Part shown: in pieces, positions 53,341-60,312 of the stretch | How positions within the stretch are numbered: position 1 is the first letter of the stretch | How the letters are laid out: each line of letters starts with the position of its first letter | Assembly: GCA_963818925.1 (NCBI GenBank) | Contig: CAWFTN010000001.1 | Location: 3,162,001-3,226,000 of the forward strand | Length of the DNA: 64,000 nt | Source: JAMXLG01 sp963818925 | GTDB taxonomy: Bacteria > Vulcanimicrobiota > Vulcanimicrobiia > Vulcanimicrobiales > Vulcanimicrobiaceae | Direction: 5' to 3' | Notes under the pieces: model-generated | What the model was told of the DNA's origin: nothing | The model's database searches: none | What the model saw: the letters and a program-made list of their open reading frames with translations, nothing else | Program-made: the position numbers and the translations under genes

Positions 53341-54277
53341 GGGATCGTCGCAGCGCGTCCTCATCGCGATCCCGACGTTCCGCCGTCCCGACCTTCTGAC
53401 TCAGCTTTTGCAGAAGATTGCGGAGATCTCCACGCCACGCGATTGCGTTGTCGAGGTCCTCGTGATGGACAATGATTCGACGCCCTCAGCGCGGGATCTG
53501 GTCGTACGAACCGCCGAACGCTTTCCATTCCCGCTCGCGTACGCGCACGTGTGCGAACCCGGGCTCTCTTTGGTTCGGAACTTCGCGTTGGAACGTGCGC
53601 GGGCATTCGATTTTCTTGCCATGATCGACGACGACGAAGTCCCACAGCGGCAATGGCTCGTCGAACTCTTCAACGTGCAGATAGCGACGGGGGCCGATGC
53701 TGTGATCGGACCGGTTCCGCGCGTGCTGCCGAATAGCGTACCCCGCTGGCTGCATCGGGCTCGCTTTTACGACTTGCCAACCTATCCGGACCGCGCGCTT
53801 GTCCGCGACGGCTACAGCGGAAACTGCTTGTTGCACATGAAGTCGATCGAGCGGTTCGGCCTAACGTTCGACCGGAAACTGAACTTCGCGGGCGGCGAGG
53901 ACTTGTTGTTCTTTAGGGAACTTGCGCATCGAGGCGGAACGCTCGCGTATGCGGCCCGCGCCGTCGCGGAAGAATCGATTGGTGCCGAGCGCGCGACGGC
54001 TGCGTATATCCTCAAGTTGAATTTCCGTCGCGGCAATACGTTATCGCTCTGCGACCGGCACTTGAGTAACGGTGCGGCGACCGTCACCATTCGCGCCTTG
54101 AAAGCCGGCGCACTCATTTCGCGCGGCTGTATCAGCCTGCTCCCGTATACGTTCGTCCGCGGACGAGCGGGTTTCATCATCGCGTTATGCGATGTGGTCC
54201 GTGGCCTTGGGGAGCTCGTTGGAGTGTTCGGTTATACGTATAAAGCCTACGCTAGACCGGAACAAGTTCCGGTCTAG
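53333..54277 (+). CDS. family 2 glycosyltransferase
   Basis: 314 residues from ATG 53333, overlapping the previous stop by eight bases; a TTG at 53321 is a weaker alternative. Motifs are IAIPTFRRPDLLTQLLQ, VLVMDNDS, LVRNFALERARAFDFLAMIDDDEVPQRQW and the acceptor-side FAGGEDLLFFREL. It is the last gene of the polysaccharide operon. Its final codons form one arm of a perfect hairpin. Confidence 0.9.
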   Translation: MNEGSSQRVLIAIPTFRRPDLLTQLLQKIAEISTPRDCVVEVLVMDNDSTPSARDLVVRTAERFPFPLAYAHVCEPGLSLVRNFALERARAFDFLAMIDDDEVPQRQWLVELFNVQIATGADAVIGPVPRVLPNSVPRWLHRARFYDLPTYPDRALVRDGYSGNCLLHMKSIERFGLTFDRKLNFAGGEDLLFFRELAHRGGTLAYAARAVAEESIGAERATAAYILKLNFRRGNTLSLCDRHLSNGAATVTIRALKAGALISRGCISLLPYTFVRGRAGFIIALCDVVRGLGELVGVFGYTYKAYARPEQVPV

Positions 54278-54278
54278 C
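54251..54278. terminator. perfect 13-bp hairpin at the end of the polysaccharide operon
   Basis: GCTAGACCGGAAC (54251-54263), a two-base AA loop and GTTCCGGTCTAGC (54266-54278) form a perfect hairpin that overlaps the last nine codons and the stop. The lipoprotein gene converges from the other side 12 bases away, so it may end both transcripts. There is no long T run, so efficiency is uncertain. Confidence 0.6.
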
Positions 54279-54290
54279 ATAGAGACCTAT

Positions 54291-56597
54291 TTACTGTGGC
54301 GCGGTATTCGGGAAGGGAGCGAACGCGGCGGATTTCAAACTCGCGCGATTCGTTGCGGCATTACATCCGCTGTAGTTGTTGAGACACGTGATATCCGGCC
54401 AGTAATACCAGAAGATCATCGAGAGCGGCTTACCTGCTTTGTTTGCATAGTAGAGCGCCTGGTCTCGTTCACTTTGGATTTGCGCCGTCGTCGGGAACGG
54501 GCAGACAGAAATCGAGCTGCACCCGCCGTGTCCTTCTTGAAGCCACGAGAACGCCTGCCCAACGAAGCCGATCGATTCCGAGGAATAATCGGCCTGTGCC
54601 GTGTCCGCTAGATATGTCGCGGCACTGCCGATGGCCGACACGCTCTGTCCCGTGATGTTGGTTGGGTAGGGATACCAATCAAACATTGTTGCAGACTTCG
54701 TTGAACCCATGAGCCACGAGTACATATCATTCGTTCCCGATTGCGAAGTGTTGCCGACATTCACGCCGACGACTTGATGGTTCGGGTCAATCGAATGGAT
54801 GTAGTTTGCGAGCGTGGTGATATTATTGAACGCGTTGCTCGGGTATCCGGCCTGACAATAGCCTTCCGCCTGATTTGGACATCCCGGTTCATCGTAGAGA
54901 TACCACTTATAATTGAACCCTGGGACCGTCGCTGCCACATTGACGATGCACTGAATAACCTGTTGATTATTCGTTGCTCCGCAATCGTGCGCGAGCGTCG
55001 GATCGCCGTCCATATTCACGAGTCCGGTAGCGGTCAACACGTTTGAGGGGTTCGATGAGTCCGTGATGGCGGCTTTGATGTTGATGAGTTGCCCCATACC
55101 GATACCTGCATCGTAGCTAAACCACGATTGCAGTGAATTGCTTCCGGTTTTGTGGGCCAATACGCCGATGTAGTTAATCTCCCACTTGAATCCATCGCTT
55201 GCCATCGCGGCATCTTCTTGTTCGCACATCGTCGTTAAGGCGCTGTCGATCTCGCAGGAATTATAGACGCCCTGCTGCGGTAGCGATCCCGCGATGGGTG
55301 CGGAGCTCGGGGCAGCCGTGGGCGCGGGCGAAGGCGTAGCGGTGCGCGCGGGAGCAGTAGTGGGTGCGGGCGTAGCAGTCTTCGCCGGCGCAGTCGTCGG
55401 CGCGGGGGAAGAGCTCGGCTGGGCGGTGGGCCCACCGCTGGGTGACGTCGGGAACGGAGCAAAGGCCGCGGATCTCAAACTCGCGCGATTCGCTGCTGCA
55501 TTACATCCCGGGTAATTGTTCAGACACGTGATGTCCGGCCAGTAGTACCAGAAGATCATCGAGAGCGGCTTACCGGCTTTATTTGCGTAGTAAAGCGCCT
55601 GATCTCGCATCTGTTGCAGTTGCGACGTCGTCGGGTACGGACAGACGGTGATCGAGTTGGAACAGCCGCTTCCGCCTTCTTGCAGCCACGAAAATGCTTG
55701 TCCCACGAAGAACATGTTCCCGGACGGGTTATTCGCCGCGACCGTAGTCGCGATTTCCGTCGCAAGTGTTCCAATGGCGCTGATCGTCCCATATCCCGGC
55801 GACGGAATCGGGTACTGATCGAAGCCCACGGTCGTTGAGGTGGTGAGCCAGGAGTAGAGATTGTTAATCTCCGTCTGGTTTCCATTGTCGCCTACCTGCG
55901 TTCCGATGATTTCATGCGATGGGTCGATCGAATGGATGTAGTTTGCGAGGGTCTGTACGTTTTGATAATTGTGCCCGGCCATCGTACCCTGACAATAGCC
56001 GATCGACTGATTCGGACATCCGGGTTCATCGTAGATGTACCACTTGAAGTTGAAGCCGGGGACACTGCGCGCTACGGAATCGATGCACGAAATCAGCTGC
56101 GCGTTGTTGGTTGCTCCGCAGCTCTTCGCGAGATTATTATCGCCGTTAAACGTGACGAGCGACGTGCCTGTCAGAACGTTCGACGGATCGGTAATCGCGT
56201 TCTTGATGTTGATGACTTGTCCAAGACCGATCGAAGCATCGTACGTGAACCACGCTTGCAACGAATTGCTTCCGGTCTTGTTTGCCATCATTCCGATGTA
56301 ATTGATCTCCCACTTGAATCCGTCGCTTGCCATCGCCTTATCTTCCGGCTCGCAGAGAGACGCTAAGGCGGTGTCGACCTCGCAGGAGTTATAGACGCCC
56401 TGCGGCGGCACCGTCGACGGCGCAGCCGCGCCCGGAGTGGCGTGTGAGTGCACCGAGCTATTCTGAGCGGTCGTCGTGGGAAGTGCTCCGCCTGTCCCGC
56501 CGCCGCCGGAGCATGCGGTAAGCATTGCCGCCATCAAAAAGGACGTGAGTAGCGCAAGACGTGTTGAACTAAACCAGGTAGGGGGGTTCCCGGCCAT
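54291..56597 (-). CDS. exported two-domain glycosidase-like lipoprotein (right bracket of the locus)
   Basis: 768 residues from ATG 56597 with GAGG upstream. A lipobox (MLTAC) is followed by a low-complexity linker and then two copies of the domain also found at 17473: GVYNSCEVDTALASLC... PFP (about 65-390) and GVYNSCEIDSALTTMC... PFP (about 450-765). They are joined by a Pro/Thr/Ala/Ser-rich linker of about 55 residues. Each has YDEPGC, KWEINYIG, FWYYWPDITC and three to five paired Cys. A surface-anchored sugar-cleaving or sugar-binding role fits the position beside the polysaccharide locus but is inferred. Confidence 0.6.
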   Translation of the reverse strand: MAGNPPTWFSSTRLALLTSFLMAAMLTACSGGGGTGGALPTTTAQNSSVHSHATPGAAAPSTVPPQGVYNSCEVDTALASLCEPEDKAMASDGFKWEINYIGMMANKTGSNSLQAWFTYDASIGLGQVINIKNAITDPSNVLTGTSLVTFNGDNNLAKSCGATNNAQLISCIDSVARSVPGFNFKWYIYDEPGCPNQSIGYCQGTMAGHNYQNVQTLANYIHSIDPSHEIIGTQVGDNGNQTEINNLYSWLTTSTTVGFDQYPIPSPGYGTISAIGTLATEIATTVAANNPSGNMFFVGQAFSWLQEGGSGCSNSITVCPYPTTSQLQQMRDQALYYANKAGKPLSMIFWYYWPDITCLNNYPGCNAAANRASLRSAAFAPFPTSPSGGPTAQPSSSPAPTTAPAKTATPAPTTAPARTATPSPAPTAAPSSAPIAGSLPQQGVYNSCEIDSALTTMCEQEDAAMASDGFKWEINYIGVLAHKTGSNSLQSWFSYDAGIGMGQLINIKAAITDSSNPSNVLTATGLVNMDGDPTLAHDCGATNNQQVIQCIVNVAATVPGFNYKWYLYDEPGCPNQAEGYCQAGYPSNAFNNITTLANYIHSIDPNHQVVGVNVGNTSQSGTNDMYSWLMGSTKSATMFDWYPYPTNITGQSVSAIGSAATYLADTAQADYSSESIGFVGQAFSWLQEGHGGCSSISVCPFPTTAQIQSERDQALYYANKAGKPLSMIFWYYWPDITCLNNYSGCNAATNRASLKSAAFAPFPNTAPQ

Positions 56598-56956
56598 ATA
56601 AACCTCGTGTAAGGGCTTGCCTTGCTAAGGCACGTGAAAACCTAGACGCTGACGGCTAAAGCTGCCGGGCGTCAAAGCATAAATATCCAAGGGTAGGTAG
56701 CGCTTGTTGCTCTGCCTGAACAGAGACACGCGCTATGCGTGGACCGACGCGCCGTGAGCGCGATTTAGCATCCTTGCGGCCCTGCGTATGGCGGGAGAGC
56801 TGATTACTTAGCCGTTACACTTGTTGCTTAGTTGTGCAGGCGATCCTCGCGATGTGACGCTTTTAGGATACCGCTGAAAATGACCTTGCGTTTTACATAA
56901 ATCATACGTATCCGCATGAGCTTGCCAAACGGAGCAGGCACGTATGGCGCTGACCG
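56598..56956. other. 359-bp intergenic region, structured leader of the lipoprotein gene
   Basis: No gene is seen. On the minus strand the leader has TGCCTT-AGC-AAGGCA close to the gene and a larger stem (outer GACGC/GCGTC around GGC...GCTGCC, near 56652-56677). Further out the region is AT-richer and could hold the promoter. I could not match it to a known riboswitch class. Confidence 0.4.
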
Positions 56957-57520
56957 TCACTGCTGCTTTTTGTAAGTCTTATGCGCGTGCTTCACAAGTT
57001 TCATCGCTTCTTCCGCGCCGATGACGCCCTTTTCAACGATCGTATGGCCTTGACGTTCGGAGTACGTTTTTAGAAAATTTCGGATTTCGTCGAGCATCGT
57101 GGGCGGAAGATCCTCGAGCTCGCGCATGCTGTCGGTCATACGCGGTGCGCCGGCACTTGGCAGCGGAACTGCAATGACCCGGTGATTGTCGGTCCCGTCC
57201 TTACTTTCGAGCACAGCGCCGATCAAACGGACTTCGATCAGGCAACCCGAAAACAAGCCGCCGTCGGTTATGACGAGCACGTCCAACGGGTCGTCGTCGG
57301 GCGCCAGCGTTTGCGGAATGAATCCGTAATCGTACGGCCATTGCATCGAATCCGGTAACACTTCGTGAAACGCGATAATGCCGTACTCATTGTTGAGCGC
57401 ATATTTATTGCGGCTGTTCTTCGGCGTTTCGATCACGGCGTTAACGCGCGGCTCATGATGGCCGTTCTTCATCGACGGCGGAATCGCTTCGTAATGTGTT
57501 GCGTTGACTGACGGTTTCAA
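56957..57520 (-). CDS. ppa: inorganic pyrophosphatase (family I)
   Basis: 187 residues. Family I residues are visible: NKYALNNEYGIIAFHEVLPDSMQWPYDYGFIPQTLAPDDDPLDVLVI, with the Asp cluster (DDDPLD) that binds the metal ions, then CLIEVRLIGAVLE and DGTDNHRVIAVP. It hydrolyses pyrophosphate to drive biosynthesis. The C-terminal helix is longer than in E. coli. Its start overlaps the aquaporin stop. Confidence 0.95.
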   Translation of the reverse strand: MKPSVNATHYEAIPPSMKNGHHEPRVNAVIETPKNSRNKYALNNEYGIIAFHEVLPDSMQWPYDYGFIPQTLAPDDDPLDVLVITDGGLFSGCLIEVRLIGAVLESKDGTDNHRVIAVPLPSAGAPRMTDSMRELEDLPPTMLDEIRNFLKTYSERQGHTIVEKGVIGAEEAMKLVKHAHKTYKKQQ

Positions 57521-58239
57521 GCGGCCTTTCCTTCTGCGCTATCGCGCGATTCTTCTTTCGGCGCACCGTAGACGAGAAAACACACGCCGGCCGCGATTGC
57601 CGCGCCGATGATCGGTGCGATGATGTATGTGAATGCATGGGTGAAATCAAGCGACGCGATCATTGGCCCGAGCGTTCGTGCGGGATTCATCGATGCTCCG
57701 CTTAACGGACTGAATGCAAGTCCGCACATCGCCACGATCCCGCCTACTGCAAGTGCGGAGTTTTTCCCGACAACGGCCTTCTGATCCGCCGTTCCAAGAA
57801 TCGTGAACGCGAGGATCGCCGTCAATAGAACTTCGATGGCGAATGCCTGCGTGTTGCTGAACGGCTGGAGTGGCTTGGTGATTCCAAGCGGAATGTCGCC
57901 GGCAAAAATAACACGAAGAATCAGCGCTGCGAGCGTAGCACCAATGAGCTGAACGGCGATATACGGCGCGACCAATGCTCCGGTGAATGCGCGCCGGAAA
58001 AAGAAGGCGAGCGAAATCGCCGGATTGATGTGAGCTCCCGATACGCCGCTGAGGGCCCAGATCATCGCCATGACGGCAATGCCCGGCGCGACATAGCGAG
58101 CAACATGGCCGATCCCTTGTGGGTAGAGTTGATCGACGATGTCCGCGCCTGCCGCCGTAAAGGTCAGGACGAACGTTCCCGCGAGCTCCGCTCCCAGCCG
58201 CCTCGCAAGCGGCGCCTGCTTCCTCGTGTTGTCTGCCAC
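57517..58239 (-). CDS. MIP-family aquaporin/glycerol facilitator
   Basis: 240 residues, six membrane helices and two NPA half-helices: HINPAISL and SMNPARTL. The N terminus RRLGAELAGTFVLTFTAAGADIV fits the family. The short loop before the second NPA and the small pore residues (Ser-Met-NPAR) look closer to aquaporins than to glycerol facilitators, which carry an Asp after NPAR; that judgement is by eye. It is co-transcribed with the pyrophosphatase gene. Confidence 0.92.
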   Translation of the reverse strand: MADNTRKQAPLARRLGAELAGTFVLTFTAAGADIVDQLYPQGIGHVARYVAPGIAVMAMIWALSGVSGAHINPAISLAFFFRRAFTGALVAPYIAVQLIGATLAALILRVIFAGDIPLGITKPLQPFSNTQAFAIEVLLTAILAFTILGTADQKAVVGKNSALAVGGIVAMCGLAFSPLSGASMNPARTLGPMIASLDFTHAFTYIIAPIIGAAIAAGVCFLVYGAPKEESRDSAEGKAA

Positions 58240-58269
58240 GCTTGGTTCATACCGAGGAGGAGGCGGTTC

Positions 58270-58740
58270 TTAAACTCCGTTAATTCTGTAGTAGCGTTCC
58301 ATAAGTTCCGTCACCCACTGCGGCTGGCGGACCTCACCGGGTCCGAACTCGCGCATGTACGGTTTGATGTCAAGGACGGGAGAGCCATCGTTCGCGTCGA
58401 GGCCCCGCACGTGAAGCGTGCGGCCTTCAACCCGCAGCAGGCTGCAACGCGAAACGCCGATCCGGTTCGGTCTTCCAGCGCCACGCTGTGCGAAAATGCC
58501 GAGCTTCGGCCAGTTGGGATTGTTGCGGGGATGGCGCGCTTTCGTTTCGACTTCGCTTTCATCGATGCCGTGCAATATAAAGACGACTTCGATGTGCGAG
58601 AACTCATCTAAGCCCGTAAGCGCTTCGGGCGAGAAGCGGTCGTCGAGCTCGATCGTCGACTCGACCGAACCCCAATCATCGTCGCTGCGGTCGGTGCGTG
58701 GTGAATGAACGATTGCGACCGGTTCCAGTGCAATCTTCAT
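58270..58740 (-). CDS. trmO: tRNA t6A methyltransferase TrmO family (TsaA-like)
   Basis: 156 residues. Family blocks are IAIVHSPRTD, FSHIEVVFILHGID, GIFAQRGAGRPNRIGVSRCSLL, LHVRGLDANDGSPVLDIKPYMREF. It methylates N6-threonylcarbamoyladenosine at tRNA position 37 using SAM. This is a single-domain form, shorter than E. coli TrmO (about 235). It overlaps the membrane protein gene upstream by four bases. Confidence 0.88.
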   Translation of the reverse strand: MKIALEPVAIVHSPRTDRSDDDWGSVESTIELDDRFSPEALTGLDEFSHIEVVFILHGIDESEVETKARHPRNNPNWPKLGIFAQRGAGRPNRIGVSRCSLLRVEGRTLHVRGLDANDGSPVLDIKPYMREFGPGEVRQPQWVTELMERYYRINGV

Positions 58741-59099
58741 GCTCTAGCTCGTGCTCGCATGTACGTAGCCATGATGACGAGCGCCAGGATCGCGCCCACC
58801 GGCACGTACCACAGCGAAAGAACAGCCATCACAAAGATCGTTTCTCGCAGATGAAAGAAATAAAGCACGATGGCCAGGAGCCAAAGAATTCCGAACCCGA
58901 TGAAGATATCGTACATGGCGCTCGAGTACGCGCTGAACCCGGCGAAGTGCAACATGCCGGCCCACGGCCCGGTGACGCCGCCAATGTACGTTTGCGTTTC
59001 GGTTGCGTACACGCCGTCGAGCAGCATGTAGCCGCCGATAACGAACGCGAGACTAACGCGGAGAATGTGTTTCACGCTCGACACATTTAGGGCTCGCAT
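58737..59099 (-). CDS. small membrane protein of unknown function
   Basis: 120 residues with four likely membrane helices (ILRVSLAFVIGGYMLLDGVY, AMYDIFIGFGILWLLAIVLYFF, IFVMAVLSLWYVPVGAILALVIM). I recognise no family. It is translationally coupled to the TrmO gene. No charged or Cys motif points to a function. Confidence 0.7.
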   Translation of the reverse strand: MRALNVSSVKHILRVSLAFVIGGYMLLDGVYATETQTYIGGVTGPWAGMLHFAGFSAYSSAMYDIFIGFGILWLLAIVLYFFHLRETIFVMAVLSLWYVPVGAILALVIMATYMRARARA

Positions 59100-59125
59100 T
59101 AGCGCGAGCCCTTCGTGTTGAGCGC

Positions 59126-59491
59126 TTATTTCTTCCGCTGATGGATAATGAAGCCGTTGCCCTCGGGATCTTGCGCGAAAGTCATGTGGCAGACGGGCGA
59201 TTCGATCGGATCGGGCAGTTCAACGCCGCGCGAGCGCAATGTCGCTGTTGCCGATGCGATGTCATCGACGGCAAACATCACGAAGCCGCCGGCTTCGCCG
59301 TCTTCCGGCCGCCATACGCCGAACGTCGTTCCGTCTGCGAGGGTAAATTCCGCGCCGCGTCCTTCTTCGTCAATGTCCGTCGGCGTCAGGCCGAGAACGT
59401 CGCGATAAAACGCGATGGCTTTCGCCGGGTCCTTAACGAGATAGCCGGCCATGTCCATGCCTTTGATGATCGTGGTGGTGGCAGTACTCAT
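59126..59491 (-). CDS. VOC-superfamily (glyoxalase/bleomycin-resistance fold) protein
   Basis: 121 residues. It has the paired beta-alpha-beta-beta-beta fold: MAGYLVKDPAKAIAFYRDVLGLTPTDID, AEFTLADGTTFGVWRP, GFVMFAVDDIASATATLRSRGVEL and HMTFAQDPEGNGFIIHQR. Family metal ligands (His/Glu) are incomplete in this short form. The start has GAGAGG nine bases upstream. A perfect palindrome 44 bases before the start looks like its operator. Confidence 0.85.
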   Translation of the reverse strand: MSTATTTIIKGMDMAGYLVKDPAKAIAFYRDVLGLTPTDIDEEGRGAEFTLADGTTFGVWRPEDGEAGGFVMFAVDDIASATATLRSRGVELPDPIESPVCHMTFAQDPEGNGFIIHQRKK

Positions 59492-59534
59492 GACGTAATC
59501 CTCTCTTCTGAAGCTACGTCAAGCCTAGCAATCC

Positions 59535-59559
59535 CAATATGACACGTACTGTCATATTG
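59535..59559. promoter_or_regulatory. perfect 10-bp inverted repeat, probable operator of the VOC gene
   Basis: CAATATGACA (59535-59544), a five-base centre and TGTCATATTG (59550-59559) are exact reverse complements. The arm is AT-rich and lacks a T run, so a terminator is unlikely. It overlaps the racemase stop codon and lies just upstream of the VOC gene promoter region. This is the form of an ArsR/HxlR/PadR-type site, but no such regulator gene is in the window. Confidence 0.5.
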
Positions 59560-60238
59560 CATGAAGAGCTGCGGATCGCGCATGGATCGCGGCCGTCTGG
59601 AACAGCGGTATGCCGGTAGATTCCGGTGTCACGAGCAGTTCGAGCTCCGTGCAGCCGAGGATGACCGCCTCGGCGCCGTTTGCTTCTAGCCGCTCGATGA
59701 TGTCAAGGACGTTCTCTCGCGATTCTCCGTTGACGACGTCCTTGATGAGCTCGCGGTAAATGATTTCGTGGAGCGTCACGCGGTCCGGCTCATCGGGAAT
59801 GAGCACTTCGATTCCGCGCTGCTCCAAACGCCCTCGTAAGAACGGCTTTTCCATAGTGTAGAGCGTGCCGAGGAGAGCTGCCTGTTTGATTCCGGCGTTC
59901 GTCAGTGCGTCTGCGATTGCATCACCGATGTGAAGCACCGGCAGGCCGCTGATGCGCTCGACGTCGTCCGCGACGATATGCATGGTGTTTGCACCGATGA
60001 CGATGAAATCCGCGCCCGCGACGCCTAAAGCACGAGCCGCTTCGCCGAGAACGCGGCCGGCCGTCGTCCAGGCGCCACTTTTTTGAAGATCTTCGATCTC
60101 CTGAAAATCGAATGAGTACATCAGGCACTCCGCAGAATGTGACCCGCCGAGTTCTCCCGCAATCGTTTTGTTGATCTCGCGATAGTACAATTGGGTCGAC
60201 ACCCAGCTCATGCCGCCAAGAAGACCAATCGTTTTCAT
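59552..60238 (-). CDS. aspartate/glutamate racemase family protein (YgeA-like)
   Basis: 228 residues. The pyridoxal-independent racemase fold shows IGLLGGMSW at the start, IGANTMH at the first catalytic position (Thr85) and LGCTELELL at the second (Cys196). The Thr/Cys pair matches E. coli YgeA-type L-Asp/Glu racemases and differs from the Cys/Cys pair of MurI. It is the only gene between the pnp terminator and the VOC gene. Confidence 0.88.
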   Translation of the reverse strand: MKTIGLLGGMSWVSTQLYYREINKTIAGELGGSHSAECLMYSFDFQEIEDLQKSGAWTTAGRVLGEAARALGVAGADFIVIGANTMHIVADDVERISGLPVLHIGDAIADALTNAGIKQAALLGTLYTMEKPFLRGRLEQRGIEVLIPDEPDRVTLHEIIYRELIKDVVNGESRENVLDIIERLEANGAEAVILGCTELELLVTPESTGIPLFQTAAIHARSAALHAI

Positions 60239-60253
60239 TCCAGCAGCATAACA

Positions 60254-60281
60254 AGAAAACGGCCCGCATTGCTGCGAGCCG
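60254..60281 (-). terminator. rho-independent terminator of pnp
   Basis: On the minus strand a CGGCTCGCA/TGCGGGCCG stem (nine pairs, one G-U) with a GCAA loop is followed by TTTTCTTG. It lies about 30 bases after the pnp stop and just before the racemase start. Confidence 0.8.
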
Positions 60282-60312
60282 CTTTGCTTTTAGGTCGTCT
60301 AGGTTTTAACGA

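Noticed and set aside
56640..56720. Cyclic-di-GMP riboswitch (GGTAGGTAGCG-like string on the plus strand; a shorter GGTAGCG also near 44787)
   Set aside because: The conserved partner elements of GEMM-I are missing or out of order, and no plus-strand gene lies downstream of 56720.
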